Source: Paraherbaspirillum soli
Lineage (GTDB): Bacteria > Pseudomonadota > Gammaproteobacteria > Burkholderiales > Burkholderiaceae_D
DNA: 64,000 nucleotides
NCBI RefSeq assembly: GCF_042654985.1
Contig: NZ_JBHSMT010000026.1
Coordinates: 186,001-250,000, forward strand
Direction of reading: 5' to 3'
Of the stretch, positions 36,678 through 46,018 are shown in pieces. Both the position numbers and the translations under genes were made by a program. The stretch's first letter is position 1; every line of letters starts with the position of its first letter. The notes beneath the pieces were generated by a model, which saw only the letters and a program-made list of their open reading frames with translations, searched no databases and was not told the origin of the DNA.

Positions 36678-38795
36678 TCATTTCGTCGGAAAAAGCGACT
36701 TCAAGTAGTCGTCATTCTTACCCGTAGGCTCTCTATTTTCTTTTTCTTTATTTGCGAGCGTGTAGGGCCGCATCCCGTCATTGTGCGATCTAAGCTTGTC
36801 ATAATGCCGTGTTACAGGGTCCGTGCTGTCATGACGAGTTAGCTCTTCCTTCATTGTGTCAGTAAAGTACTGCTTGGCCGCCGGGCTCAGACCCGATTCA
36901 TTCGTTTTCTTGCGCTGTACAATCACACCAATCGCGCTTTTATAATTATCCATATCTTCGCTAATTTCAGCCGCAATTATTTCGACTTTCTTTTTTCCGT
37001 CACTCTTTAGACGATTCAATTCGTCTTCGCTATTATGAGCCGGAATTATTTTGAATTTCATTAATTCGGCTTCCTTTCGACGATTAAATTCTTCTTCGCT
37101 AATATCAGCCGACATTGTTTCGAATTTCTTTTCTCTGGTTTTATTTAGACTATTCAATTCTTTTTGACTAATATCAGTCAACATTGTTTTGTCATTCCAT
37201 TTTCCGGTGTACTCTAGACGAGTCTTTTCTTCTTCGCTAATTTCAGTCGGAATTGTTTTGACGCTCCTTTTTCCGGCATCCTCTAGAATCATTTCGAATA
37301 ACTTATTGGTGGCCTCGACAGTCGCCATTTCCGATGAATTTCTTCCAGTGTCGGTAGTGTATTTTTCCGTCAGCTCTGTCCATAGAGCATCCAGTGGTCG
37401 GTGTGCGTTCGATTTTTCGTTAAGCTTAATTTGAACGGCTGCTAGAATACCTTCTGTTGTCAGAAACTCTGAATTGCGTAGGCTGTAGAAATTTCCCCTA
37501 CTATTTGCACCCGCAGCCATGTCCACCCCGCTCGTTCTCACATCATCTAACTGTGGTCTTGCTTCGACACGACTAATTCCTACCTGACCTCGATCTAAAT
37601 ATTCACTTAGACTGTATACGTTCGTTCTCTGAAGTATCTGGGCATCCTCATTAACCCCAGACTGATGACCTAAATAGGTTGTGCTTTTATATCGGTCAGT
37701 CAGCGCGAATAAGGCCGCTCTTTGCTGGTTGCGGTCAAGCCCTTCTTGTTGCATATCGTTAAAGAAGTGCACCTTAACACCGTTTTCTTGACCGTATTCT
37801 CGCCAATGTTGTTGCGCCTGTTCATTAAATGTACTGCCCACAAAGCTGATCTCAAGCTCATTCTTCTTCCCCCCGATCGCCGTTTGTGCGTCATAAATGC
37901 CGCCTATTAAGCTTTGCATGTGAGCATCGTCCGGTGTTGTGTGACGATACTCTCGAGGGTTCCATGCGTCCTGAGATGCTCGCTTGTTTATATTGATAAG
38001 GATGAGCTTAGATTCTGGTATCTGATTTTCCGAAGCAACACCGTCGGAGGGTAATTTATTCGCAAGCTTAGATTCTGGTATCTGATTTTCCGAAGCAACG
38101 TCGTTGGAGAGAACTTCTTTTTTCACAAGGTATTCTCTTATATTAGTGTCCGATGCAATCATGTTCTTAAACATGGCGTGTACTTTTGTACGTACCTCAG
38201 GATTCTGCATGATGTTGTCGTACTGCTGGTAATGCTTTACTCTCTGCTCGCCTGCCAAGTTTTCCGACTTTGCCAAGTCTTTAAAGTGATTTACAACTAC
38301 TTGGGTGCCGAAAATATAATCATGGCCTTCTTTGAATCTATCTCCTAGCGAAGATAGATGTTCTTGTATAGCAAAAAGATTGCGATTGAATGCTTCTTGT
38401 TCGCTTTCCGGATTTGGGTTGTCAAAATATTGAAATATCGCGAGAGGGCGATCTTTATTGTCAAGGAAGGCGGTATATTTATAGGCGTTCATATCTCCCC
38501 TTGCACTGGGAGGGAAATGAACTATAGGCCTTTTGGAACCAGTGAACGCATCCGTGAATTTCTCAAAATTCTGAAATTGCAAAGAATTCCGCTTGCCTTT
38601 TAATTTTTCGAGGCGCTCTGCTTCTTTGTTTAGTGTTTTTTGAGCTGGTGTTTGTTTTGGCGGCTGGCTGGCACGTGTTGGTTCCGCGGGCGACGCCTCG
38701 GTCTGCAATGTAGGAATACTTGCCGAACGCGTCGCAGTGGAATAAATCTCAGATAGATATGGGGGAATTACAGGGCGAGAACTAATTGTTGTCAT
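36678..38795 (-). CDS. large effector-like protein with five 23-residue repeats
   Basis: I do not recognise this 705-residue protein. I set the start at 38795 (MTTISSRPVIPP) because GGGAG lies just upstream, although the frame stays open for 82 more codons. The N-terminus is rich in Ser, Thr, Pro and Ala with no signal peptide, as in type III effectors. The middle is soluble and Asn/Gln-rich and holds a segment YLGHQSGVNEDAQIL that recalls sugar-nucleotide enzymes (weak). Residues encoded at 36930-37274 form five consecutive 23-residue repeats around EISEEE. An internal duplicated ENQIPESKL segment is also seen. Low G+C compared with guaA suggests transfer. It is monocistronic. Confidence 0.6.
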   Translation of the reverse strand: MTTISSRPVIPPYLSEIYSTATRSASIPTLQTEASPAEPTRASQPPKQTPAQKTLNKEAERLEKLKGKRNSLQFQNFEKFTDAFTGSKRPIVHFPPSARGDMNAYKYTAFLDNKDRPLAIFQYFDNPNPESEQEAFNRNLFAIQEHLSSLGDRFKEGHDYIFGTQVVVNHFKDLAKSENLAGEQRVKHYQQYDNIMQNPEVRTKVHAMFKNMIASDTNIREYLVKKEVLSNDVASENQIPESKLANKLPSDGVASENQIPESKLILININKRASQDAWNPREYRHTTPDDAHMQSLIGGIYDAQTAIGGKKNELEISFVGSTFNEQAQQHWREYGQENGVKVHFFNDMQQEGLDRNQQRAALFALTDRYKSTTYLGHQSGVNEDAQILQRTNVYSLSEYLDRGQVGISRVEARPQLDDVRTSGVDMAAGANSRGNFYSLRNSEFLTTEGILAAVQIKLNEKSNAHRPLDALWTELTEKYTTDTGRNSSEMATVEATNKLFEMILEDAGKRSVKTIPTEISEEEKTRLEYTGKWNDKTMLTDISQKELNSLNKTREKKFETMSADISEEEFNRRKEAELMKFKIIPAHNSEDELNRLKSDGKKKVEIIAAEISEDMDNYKSAIGVIVQRKKTNESGLSPAAKQYFTDTMKEELTRHDSTDPVTRHYDKLRSHNDGMRPYTLANKEKENREPTGKNDDYLKSLFPTK
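36930..37274 (-). repeat. five tandem 69-bp (23-residue) coding repeats
   Basis: The translation divides exactly into five 23-residue units, beginning GKRSVKTI, GKWNDKTM, REKKFETM, ELMKFKII and GKKKVEII. Each carries a central (E/D)IS(E/Q) motif followed by acidic residues. The total of 345 bp is 5 x 69. Confidence 0.85.
38005..38099. repeat. 35-bp direct repeat inside the effector-like gene
   Basis: Identical 35-bp copies lie at 38005-38039 and 38065-38099, 60 bp apart and in frame. Each encodes a stretch containing SENQIPESKL, so the repeat adds a 20-residue duplicated unit to the protein. Confidence 0.88.
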
Positions 38796-39253
38796 ACAGA
38801 CTCCCGAGAGGCGTTGTTTTAGAATTCGATCGGAAAATTTCCGGAGGCATTCATAGGTGTTTTGGTCTCGCGTCAGGTTCCATAAGAAATAGGCAATCGC
38901 ATGCACAGCAGCTATTTTGAGCTGTACCCAGGCGCTACAGTATCTTTGTGGATTACCGTAATTTTCGGGATCTCGGCGTGAGAGATGGTCAGCGAACTGT
39001 ATGATGCCCGGCTCCCATTTAGTGGTGCCAATTAGCAACATCAGTCACTCGATTTATTGGAAATGGTATTTTTCATGGTATTGGATGAAATGATTTCCTC
39101 TAAAATCAAGGCAGCACAGTATTCCTGAGTGTTATTGATAATTGAGTGGGAGTGAGCTTGCTTTGAGAGCTTTCCTCTCTCAAATATAAACGTTCGTGAG
39201 CCCTGTTTTTACAGGGCTTTTTTATAAGAAAAATTCTTAAGCAACGGCGACGC
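38796..39253. other. gene-free region upstream of the effector-like gene
   Basis: No convincing gene is seen here. It holds the presumed promoter of the effector-like gene, an A+T-rich stretch near 39050-39160, and a + strand hairpin with T-run at 39199-39226 (AGCCCTG/CAGGGCT). That terminator has no obvious gene to serve, which fits a region of decay or insertion. Confidence 0.5.
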
Positions 39254-39805
39254 TCATGCCGGAATCTCGATGACGAAGCGGCAGCCCCCCGATTGCGGCG
39301 GCGTGACCAGTTTGACGGTGCCGCGCAGACGCGCTGCTGCTTGCTGGACAATGGCCGATCCCGGTACATCCTGTCCGACGCATCGGTAGAAGCGTTCGAA
39401 TACCAGCACCTGTTCCGCGTCCGGGATGCCGGGGCCGTTGTCAGTCACGGCCAGCGTCAGCAGGCCGTTTGCGGCAACTGAACGCTGAAGTTCCACCAGC
39501 ACTTGTCCGCCTTCCGGAATGTAGCGCACCGCATTGTGCGGCAGATTGTGCAGGATGGATAGGAAGGCGTGCCGGTCCAGCGCATGGAGCAGGGTGTCCG
39601 GTGCTTCCAGCGATAATTCGATATCGCGCCGCACCGCCAGCCAGAGCGGCAGTAACACCAGCGGCAGCGCGATCAACACATTGACAGCCAAGTCGACGCC
39701 CATGCGCTGCAGTATCCAACTGTGGTTGATGATAGGCGCTCCTATGCGCAAGATCCGGCTCCCGACCTGATGTTGGTACATGCGGAAAGGCCGACCTTTG
39801 ATCAA
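39254..39805 (-). pseudogene. decayed two-component sensor histidine kinase
   Basis: The frame encodes a transmembrane helix (VLIALPLVLLPLWLAVRR) and then jumps directly to the region before the N-box, so the HAMP and phosphoacceptor His domains are missing. The ATPase domain has a damaged N-box (LHNLPHNAVRY) and keeps DNGPGIP and FERFYR. The G2 box should read GSGLGLAIV but is GSAIV, an in-frame loss of four residues. The N-terminus is also missing. I read it as the remnant of a QseC/PhoR-like kinase, with no response regulator nearby. Confidence 0.75.
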
Positions 39806-40156
39806 GGTGTCGCTCAGTTGCTGATCGGTGTGGCGTTGAGCAAACGGATGCCTGGAAATAAGTGGCTGACCGCGTTTGTTTTGAACAGCAGGAGCGGACC
39901 AAAGCAGATTTGGAAATGTGACGCATCACGGTTTGCCAGCACAGTCCACCGACGTTGTGCTTCGCCAAAAATTTGCAGATAAATTTACCTTCCGCTACGA
40001 TACCGACTCCGCAATGCTCCATGGAAATAAACCGCCGAAACGGGTTGATTGAAATGCAAGGAGATGCGGAATGACGTTGCATTGCAACTTTAACTATGTT
40101 GAGCATGTACTTACACACCAGATCCGGGCGGGAACCCGGGATGAGGAAAATGGAAA
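39806..40156. other. gene-free region
   Basis: No supported gene is seen. It probably contains decayed upstream sequence of the sensor kinase remnant and, at its right end, the promoter and the GAGG ribosome binding site of the small membrane protein gene. Confidence 0.4.
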
Positions 40157-40384
40157 ATGATAAAAGCAATCGGGATCATAATGTTTTTGTTGGGCTCGTA
40201 TGGACAGTATTGGGTTGGCAAACGATCGTTCCACCGGCGTAATCAAGCCGGCATTGAGGTGTTTGAAAGCTATGGGGGCGCACTGGCCACCCAAGCACTC
40301 GAAAAAGTCGTGAAGATTGCCTCTGGGGTCGGTATTGCACTTGGTTTCATTTTGTTTTGCGTAGGTTACGGATTCGGTCACTAA
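40157..40384 (+). CDS. small two-helix membrane protein
   Basis: The 75-residue protein has two hydrophobic segments (about 3-20 and 50-72) around a cytoplasmic-type loop containing KRSFHRRNQAGIEVFESYGGA. This pattern occurs in a family of short conserved proteins of unknown role in beta- and gammaproteobacteria. GAGG precedes the ATG, and a terminator follows at 40455, so it looks like a complete single gene. Confidence 0.75.
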   Translation: MIKAIGIIMFLLGSYGQYWVGKRSFHRRNQAGIEVFESYGGALATQALEKVVKIASGVGIALGFILFCVGYGFGH

Positions 40385-40454
40385 TACGTATAGCGGCCCG
40401 ATAACATCAATCGCGGGAGTCCGACAATCGTTAGTCCACGCTAAGAAAAGCGCA

Positions 40455-40485
40455 AAAGCTCGCATGAATGCGGGCTTTTTTGTTT
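40455..40485 (+). terminator. terminator after the small membrane protein gene
   Basis: A hairpin (AAAGCTCGCAT/ATGCGGGCTTT) is followed by a T-run, about 70 bp past the stop codon. Confidence 0.85.
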
Positions 40486-40542
40486 TTGGCGCGGCGGCTT
40501 GCACCCGGCAAGCGAATGCAGGCATGCGTGACGACGCAGTCT

Positions 40543-41319
40543 CTATCCGGTGTGAGCAGCGAACCCTACCTGATCCGGCGCAACCTCGGGCCGCAACGTG
40601 AGTTGCGGAATGTCGTACGCGCCGCCATTTTGCGGGCGAAACGGTATCGGCGTAGTGTTCCAGAGATCGTCGAGGCGCTGGCCGAGCGCGTCGCGAATTC
40701 TTGAAAATCCTGCTTCGTCAATTCGGCTGGTCCGATAGATCACGAACGGCGGCAAGACGTCGAAGCCGGGGTAATACAGTATCCCGTGCTGGATCGGGAA
40801 CAAAACATCATCCATTGGGCCATTGATACCTCGCGGGCTGTAATGAGACTCCCATCCGCCCGCGGTGACGATCAGCATCGCTCTCTTCCCCGCCATCGTG
40901 CCTTCCCCATAGCGGTCGCCCCAACGCGCATCGGAGTGTTCCCCGACGCCGTACGCGAAGCCATACGCATAGACGCGTTCTACCCAGCCTTTCAGGATCG
41001 CCGGCATCGAGAACCACCACAGAGGAAACTGCAGGATGACTGCATCCGCCCACCTTAGCTTGTCCTGTTCCAGTGCGATGTCTTCGCTCTGCCGGCCAGT
41101 CTCGAACGCACGCTTGGAATCCAGAGCTGGATCGAAGCGCATATCGGACCGCCGATCCATGCTGTCGTCTGCGTCGAGTGATGCTTTCCACTTCATTGCA
41201 TACAAGTCCGAAACCCGGACTACGTGTCCGGCATCCTCAAGACGTTTGACCGAGAAGTTCTTAAGCGAGCCGTTCAGGGATTTTGGTTCGGGGTGGGCAT
41301 AGACGAGAAGAATATTCAT
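40543..41319 (-). CDS. NAD(P)H quinone reductase, flavodoxin-like fold
   Basis: This 258-residue protein starts MNILLVYAHPEPKSLNGSLKN, the pattern of the NQO/MdaB flavoprotein family. QFPLWWFSMPAILKGWVERV follows at mid-chain, lining the flavin site. Such enzymes carry out two-electron reduction of quinones or related electrophiles in the cytoplasm. It is divergent from a LysR regulator across an 86-bp gap holding a strong palindrome, so regulation by that LysR protein is likely. Confidence 0.92.
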   Translation of the reverse strand: MNILLVYAHPEPKSLNGSLKNFSVKRLEDAGHVVRVSDLYAMKWKASLDADDSMDRRSDMRFDPALDSKRAFETGRQSEDIALEQDKLRWADAVILQFPLWWFSMPAILKGWVERVYAYGFAYGVGEHSDARWGDRYGEGTMAGKRAMLIVTAGGWESHYSPRGINGPMDDVLFPIQHGILYYPGFDVLPPFVIYRTSRIDEAGFSRIRDALGQRLDDLWNTTPIPFRPQNGGAYDIPQLTLRPEVAPDQVGFAAHTG

Positions 41320-41368
41320 GATTGCGCTTTCAACGGTAAGGAGAAGGCAGCTTAGGTCTGTGTCAGGT

Positions 41369-41392
41369 ATATTGGAAATGAATTTCCAATAT
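41369..41392. promoter_or_regulatory. perfect palindrome, likely LysR operator
   Basis: An 11-bp arm (ATATTGGAAAT) is repeated in inverted form after a 2-bp GA spacer. It ends 13 bp before the LysR ATG and lies in the divergent gap with the quinone reductase. It is the size and placement expected of a LysR-type binding site controlling both genes. Confidence 0.8.
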
Positions 41393-41405
41393 CCCAGGTA
41401 TTACT

Positions 41406-42299
41406 ATGAATAATCTTCGACGACTGGATCTCAACCTGCTGGTCACACTGGATGTCTTGCTTTCCGAGCACAATGTGACTCGCGCCGCAGAGCGTCTGAA
41501 CTTCTCTCAACCATCGGTAAGCGTGCATCTCGCCAAGCTGCGGGATGTCTTTGGCGACCCGCTGTTGCTACCCGGGCCGCGAGGCATGCAGCCCACCGCG
41601 AGGGCCGATGCGTTGCGCGAACCGTTGCGGCAGGCGCTTGATGCACTTGAGCGCGCGGTATCGCCTGCCAGCCCTTTTGATCCCGCCGAGGCCAGCCATA
41701 CCTGGCGGGTTGCGGCTGCCGACTACAGCGGGTCGGCGATCCTGTTGCCGACTTTGGCCGGCTTGCGCTCGGCGGCGCCGGGTACCCGGCTGGCGGTCCT
41801 TGAAGCGGTGCCGTCACGCATTGCCAAGCAAGCGGAGCAGGGGGAGATTGATCTTGCCTTTCACACCAGCGAGGGGGCGCCGCCGAGCCTGCGGCGCCGC
41901 ACGCTCTTTACGGAACGGTATGTGCTGGCAGGCCGGGTGGGTCATCCGCGCCTGAAACGGCGGCCAACGCTTGCGCAATTTTGCAAACTTGAGCACGTGA
42001 TCGTGTCGCCGGACGGCGGCGGGTTTCGCGGCGTCACGGATGAAGCGCTCGCTGAGGCAGGCTTGACGCGCCGGGTTGTGCTTTCCGTTCCGCACTTCCT
42101 GTTGGTAAAGTCGGTCCTGGCCAGCACCGACCTGGTGGCGATGCTGCCTTCGCGCCTGGTGCGCGACCGCGGTGCGCTGCAGGTGGTCGAGCCGCCTGTT
42201 GAGGTGCCGGGCTACGAGATGGCCATGCTCTGGCATGAGCGCTCGCATCGCGATCCCGCGCATCAATGGCTGCGTGAGTACATCGCAAATTCTGTGTGA
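41406..42299 (+). CDS. LysR-family transcriptional regulator
   Basis: The 297-residue protein has the N-terminal winged helix-turn-helix (LDLNLLVTLDVLLSEHNVTRAAERLNFSQPSVSVHLAKL region) and a C-terminal substrate-binding domain of the NodD/SyrM-like type. It probably senses a small aromatic or quinone-like ligand and controls the divergent reductase gene and itself. The palindrome at 41369-41392 just upstream is its likely operator. Confidence 0.93.
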   Translation: MNNLRRLDLNLLVTLDVLLSEHNVTRAAERLNFSQPSVSVHLAKLRDVFGDPLLLPGPRGMQPTARADALREPLRQALDALERAVSPASPFDPAEASHTWRVAAADYSGSAILLPTLAGLRSAAPGTRLAVLEAVPSRIAKQAEQGEIDLAFHTSEGAPPSLRRRTLFTERYVLAGRVGHPRLKRRPTLAQFCKLEHVIVSPDGGGFRGVTDEALAEAGLTRRVVLSVPHFLLVKSVLASTDLVAMLPSRLVRDRGALQVVEPPVEVPGYEMAMLWHERSHRDPAHQWLREYIANSV

Positions 42300-42578
42300 T
42301 CCGTGCGCGTTGGCGAAAAACCACAAAAAATCTTGACATCCCGTCAAGCAAAATCCGACTCCGGCGTTGCGGCACAAGCGCGCCGCCCCAGATCCGGATT
42401 GGCTGTCGGATGCATTCACCTGCGCACGCAATTATTGACCTTGGTAAATGATTCAGCGGCGACTACAATAAATTGCAAGTCAGCAATAATCGGCCTCTAA
42501 ATCGGCGCCTTGTGGTGGCGCCTGATGCGCGCCGACGTCTCACCGCAATCTTCCCGCCACCAAGAGAGAGATTCCGAC

Positions 42579-44438
42579 ATGAGTGCCGATAATTCGCAGG
42601 TCGACGATGTGCCGAACAAGGATGCCGAGCTGATCCCGGAGCAGCCGATGCGAATCGCCGATCTGCTGGTGGCCTATCTGGAGCAGATGGAAATCGAATA
42701 TGTGTTCGGCATTCCCGGCGGCGCCATCGAGCCGCTGTTCAATGCGCTTGCCAGAAGCGGACGCAGGGGTGGAGTCCGTCACATCCTGGCGCGGCACGAA
42801 GCGGGCGCTGCCTTCATGGCCGACGGCTACGCCCGGGAAACCGGCAAGATCGGCGTCTGCTGCTCCACCTCCGGCCCCGGCGCCACCAACCTCGTCACCG
42901 GCGTCGCCTGCGCTTACGACAACAATATTCCGCTGCTGGTCATCACGGCGCAGCCGGCCCTGCCTAATTTCGGCAAGCATGCGCTGCAGGAATCCGCCTG
43001 TACCGGCATCAATACCCTGGGCATGCTGCAGCACTGCACCCGCTACAACTCGCTGGTGTCGCACCCGCAGCAATTTGAAAACAAGCTCATCACCGCATTG
43101 CAGTGCGCCACCCGGGCGCCGATGGGACCGGTGCACCTGAGTTTGCCGGTGGATGTGTTCCGCAGCCCCTGCGCCCACCCAGCCCCTTCCTATGACTTGC
43201 AAGCCCTGATCCAGCCAGCGTCCCCGGTCGACGATGAAGCGCTGGCGACACTGCTGCTGATGCTGGCCAGAGCCAGGAACCTGGTTTTGTTGATCGGCAT
43301 GGGTTGCGGCGAAGCGATCGGTTCGATTCTCCAGTTCGCCGAACTGGTCGGCGCAACCGTAGTCACCACGCCGGACGGCAAGGGCCTGGTGAGTCCGCGC
43401 CACCCGCTGTTGCGCGGCGTATTCGGCTTCGCCGGCCATGCTGCGGCCGACGCTGCCCTGCGCGACAAGTCGGTGGACATGATCATTGCCATCGGCACCG
43501 GCATGGGCGAATGGAACAGCGGCGGCTGGAGCGACAGCCTGCTCAATACGCGCTTGGTGCATATCGACGATTCGGAGGAGCACCTGGCGCTCACGCCGAT
43601 GGCGCGTTTTCACATGCGGGGCCGCATCCTGTCGATCTTCAACCGGCTGGTCAATCATATCCATGAGGCCAAACAAGGGGGCAATTACGAGTACGAACAG
43701 CTGCGCTCGGTGCGCAAGCAGCATGGCGCCGGCTGGGAGCCGCACACCTTGCTGGGCGCTCCCGACAAATACGAGAGCAACGCCACGCCGATACTGCCGC
43801 AACGGCTGATGCGCGAGTTGGGTCGGCTGTTTCCTCCGACCACCCGGTTCCTGGCCGACACCGGCAACAGCACCGCCTGGGCGGTCCATTATTTGCAGCC
43901 CAGCCTGGATCGCCGGATCGGCGAACGGCGGCTAGGGGGAGGGGGCAGCGCACGCGCGCCAGGACGACGCAAGACCGATGGCGGCTGGCTGCGGGTGACG
44001 ATGAATTTTGCGCCGATGGGATGGGCCATCGGCGGCGCGGTCGGTACCGCGGCCGCCAATCCGAAGGTTCCGGTGGTGTGCATTACCGGTGATGGCAGCT
44101 TCCTGATGAACGGTCAGGAAATCTCGGTCGCGGTCGCCGAAAAACTGACCGTCATCTTCGTCATCCTGAACGACCAGGCGCTGGGCATGGTCAAGCACGG
44201 CCAGCGGCTGGCGGGCGCCGAACAGATCGGCTGCGACCTGCCGCCCACCGATTTCGCCGCCATGGCGCGCGCCATGGGCGCCGCCGCCCATACCATCCGC
44301 GCCCCGCAAGACCTGGCCCAACTGGATATCGGGGCCATCTGCGCGCACCCGGGCCCGACCCTGCTGGACGTCCTGATCGACCGCGACGAAGTGCCGCCGA
44401 TGAACGTGCGCATGCGCGTGTTGGCGGCAGAACTATAA
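42579..44438 (+). CDS. thiamine-diphosphate-dependent enzyme, acetolactate-synthase-like
   Basis: The 619-residue protein has three ThDP domains: Pyr domain with catalytic Glu74 in RHEAGAA, central domain, and PP domain with GDGS at 504-507 and a downstream VILND. It resembles the catalytic subunit of acetolactate synthase, but no small regulatory subunit is near. An Arg/Gly-rich insert (DRRIGERRLGGGG and following) interrupts the region near residue 445. It is followed after 9 bp by an SDR and two citrate-synthase-like genes, so a pathway role other than branched-chain amino acid synthesis is likely. AAGAGAGAG precedes the start. Confidence 0.87.
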   Translation: MSADNSQVDDVPNKDAELIPEQPMRIADLLVAYLEQMEIEYVFGIPGGAIEPLFNALARSGRRGGVRHILARHEAGAAFMADGYARETGKIGVCCSTSGPGATNLVTGVACAYDNNIPLLVITAQPALPNFGKHALQESACTGINTLGMLQHCTRYNSLVSHPQQFENKLITALQCATRAPMGPVHLSLPVDVFRSPCAHPAPSYDLQALIQPASPVDDEALATLLLMLARARNLVLLIGMGCGEAIGSILQFAELVGATVVTTPDGKGLVSPRHPLLRGVFGFAGHAAADAALRDKSVDMIIAIGTGMGEWNSGGWSDSLLNTRLVHIDDSEEHLALTPMARFHMRGRILSIFNRLVNHIHEAKQGGNYEYEQLRSVRKQHGAGWEPHTLLGAPDKYESNATPILPQRLMRELGRLFPPTTRFLADTGNSTAWAVHYLQPSLDRRIGERRLGGGGSARAPGRRKTDGGWLRVTMNFAPMGWAIGGAVGTAAANPKVPVVCITGDGSFLMNGQEISVAVAEKLTVIFVILNDQALGMVKHGQRLAGAEQIGCDLPPTDFAAMARAMGAAAHTIRAPQDLAQLDIGAICAHPGPTLLDVLIDRDEVPPMNVRMRVLAAEL

Positions 44439-44447
44439 GGAATGGCT

Positions 44448-45212
44448 ATGGATAAACTCAAAGGCAAAACCGTACTCATCACCGGCGGTTCCAGCGGCAT
44501 CGGCCTGGCGACCGCAAAACTGTTCCGCGACCGAGGCGCCCATCTGGCCATCACCGGACGCGACCCGGATAGCCTGGCTCGAGCATTGGGGGAGCTGGGC
44601 ACCGAGACCCTGGCGATCCGCAGCAATGCCGGCAGCCTGGCCGACATCGAATCCATGCTGGAACAGGTCAAAAAACACTTTACCCAGCTCGACGTACTGT
44701 TCGTCAACGCCGGCGACGCCAAGCCGAGTCCGATCGATTCGGTATCCGAAGCCCAGTTCGACGAGATCATCGGGGTGCATGTCAAAGGGGCGTATTTCAC
44801 GATCCAGCAAGCATTGCCCTTGCTCAGCGTCGGCCGCAGTGCTTCCATCATCGTCACCACCTCCATCACCAATCGCACCGGGACGCCGCATTTCAGCGTC
44901 TACGGCGCCGCCAAGGCCGCCCTGCGTTCGCTGGTGCAGTCGCTGAGCCTGGAACTGATCCCGCGCGGCATCCGGGTCAACGCAATCTGCCCCGGCCCGA
45001 TCGACACGCCCGGCTTTAACCGTCTGGGGCTGCCCAAGGAAACGATCCAGGCGATCCAACAAGAAATCGCCGGCAGATCGCCGATCAAGCGTTTCGGCAC
45101 CGCGGACGAGGTGGCCAAAGTCGCGCTGTTCCTGGCCTCGGACGACTCGGCCTATGTGGTCGGCGAAGAAATCGTGGTCGACGGCGGCATCAGCCTGGTG
45201 TGCCTGCCATGA
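44448..45212 (+). CDS. short-chain dehydrogenase/reductase
   Basis: This 254-residue SDR has the cofactor motif TGGSSGIG at about 12-19, the NAG motif (VNAGD) and the catalytic YxxxK (YGAAK), with Ser in TTSITN. The preference for NAD or NADP is not clear. ATG 44448 is chosen since AAGGA is well spaced from it; ATG 44442 would be too close. Its stop overlaps the next gene's start (ATGA), so the four genes form one coupled unit. It probably reduces the carbonyl product of the ThDP enzyme (inference). Confidence 0.9.
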   Translation: MDKLKGKTVLITGGSSGIGLATAKLFRDRGAHLAITGRDPDSLARALGELGTETLAIRSNAGSLADIESMLEQVKKHFTQLDVLFVNAGDAKPSPIDSVSEAQFDEIIGVHVKGAYFTIQQALPLLSVGRSASIIVTTSITNRTGTPHFSVYGAAKAALRSLVQSLSLELIPRGIRVNAICPGPIDTPGFNRLGLPKETIQAIQQEIAGRSPIKRFGTADEVAKVALFLASDDSAYVVGEEIVVDGGISLVCLP

Positions 45213-46018
45213 GCGACAACTTCAGCCAAGTGATTCATAGCAGCATCTGGCGCGAGGAGGCGGAACCCGACAACCCCTACGCCGCCGCGGCCTGCTATTG
45301 CCGCGGCTACGATGTCTACGGCGACTTGCTCGGCAAGGCGCGCTATATCGACTATCTCTATCTGCTGTTCAAAGGCGAGCGGCCGTCGCCCAACGCCAGC
45401 GCCGCATTGGAGATGCTGGCGCTGGCGCTGGCCAATCCTGGTCCGCGCGATCCCGCTGTGCATGCGGCGATGGCGGCCGGGGTCGGCGGCTCAACTGCCG
45501 CCTCGGCCCTGATGGCCGCGCTGGCCGCCGGCGCCGGTTCCTACGGCGGCGGCAGGGAAGTGTTCCTGGCGCTCGAAGCCTGGGCCGAGCGGGGACGCGA
45601 CCTCGACCTCTGGTGTTCCCGCCTGGCGCATCCGATCCCGCCGACCCGCACCCAGGTGTGGCCGGAGCCGGAACACCCGCCGGGTTTCGACCCCTACGGC
45701 AAACGCTGCACCCATCCGGTACTGCAAACCATGGCGCAACTCACTGCACTACTGCCAAGCGGATATCTGTCCTGGCTGGCCAGAGAAAGGCCGGCACTGG
45801 AAGCGGCCGCCGGTCATCCGCTGGCCATGACCGGAGTCGCCGCAGCTGCGTTGGCCGATCTCGGATTTTCCGCCAGCGAAGGCGAGATGCTGACCTTGCT
45901 GCTGCGCCTGCCCGGCGCCGCCGCACACGCGCTGGAACAAGGCAAAAAGGGATTCCGTCAATTTCCTTTCTTCGCACTGGATCTGGAAAACGACCCCGGC
46001 CCCAAGGAGCAAGCATGA
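45209..46018 (+). CDS. citrate-synthase-like protein A, catalytic His missing
   Basis: The 269-residue chain follows the citrate synthase/citryl-CoA lyase pattern: YCRGYDVYGDLLG, ARYIDYLYLLFKGERPS, then the long helix rich in Ala before the active-site turn. That turn reads GSYGGGREV where citrate synthases have GPLHGGAN, so the first catalytic His is Tyr. The later catalytic Asp region (NVDFYSG-like) is also not recognisable. It overlaps both neighbours by 4 bp. It may form a heterodimer with protein B, or bind an acyl-CoA without classical chemistry. Confidence 0.75.
   Translation: MSDNFSQVIHSSIWREEAEPDNPYAAAACYCRGYDVYGDLLGKARYIDYLYLLFKGERPSPNASAALEMLALALANPGPRDPAVHAAMAAGVGGSTAASALMAALAAGAGSYGGGREVFLALEAWAERGRDLDLWCSRLAHPIPPTRTQVWPEPEHPPGFDPYGKRCTHPVLQTMAQLTALLPSGYLSWLARERPALEAAAGHPLAMTGVAAAALADLGFSASEGEMLTLLLRLPGAAAHALEQGKKGFRQFPFFALDLENDPGPKEQA

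Noticed and set aside
39441..40169. Minus-strand frame of 242 codons overlapping the kinase remnant
   Set aside because: Its second half is an out-of-frame reading of the kinase remnant, and the first half shows no domain pattern or good start.
45298..46014. N-terminal extension of the frame of citrate-synthase-like protein B
   Set aside because: It is Arg/Ala-rich out-of-frame translation of protein A; the true start is the ATG at 46015 in the ATGA overlap.
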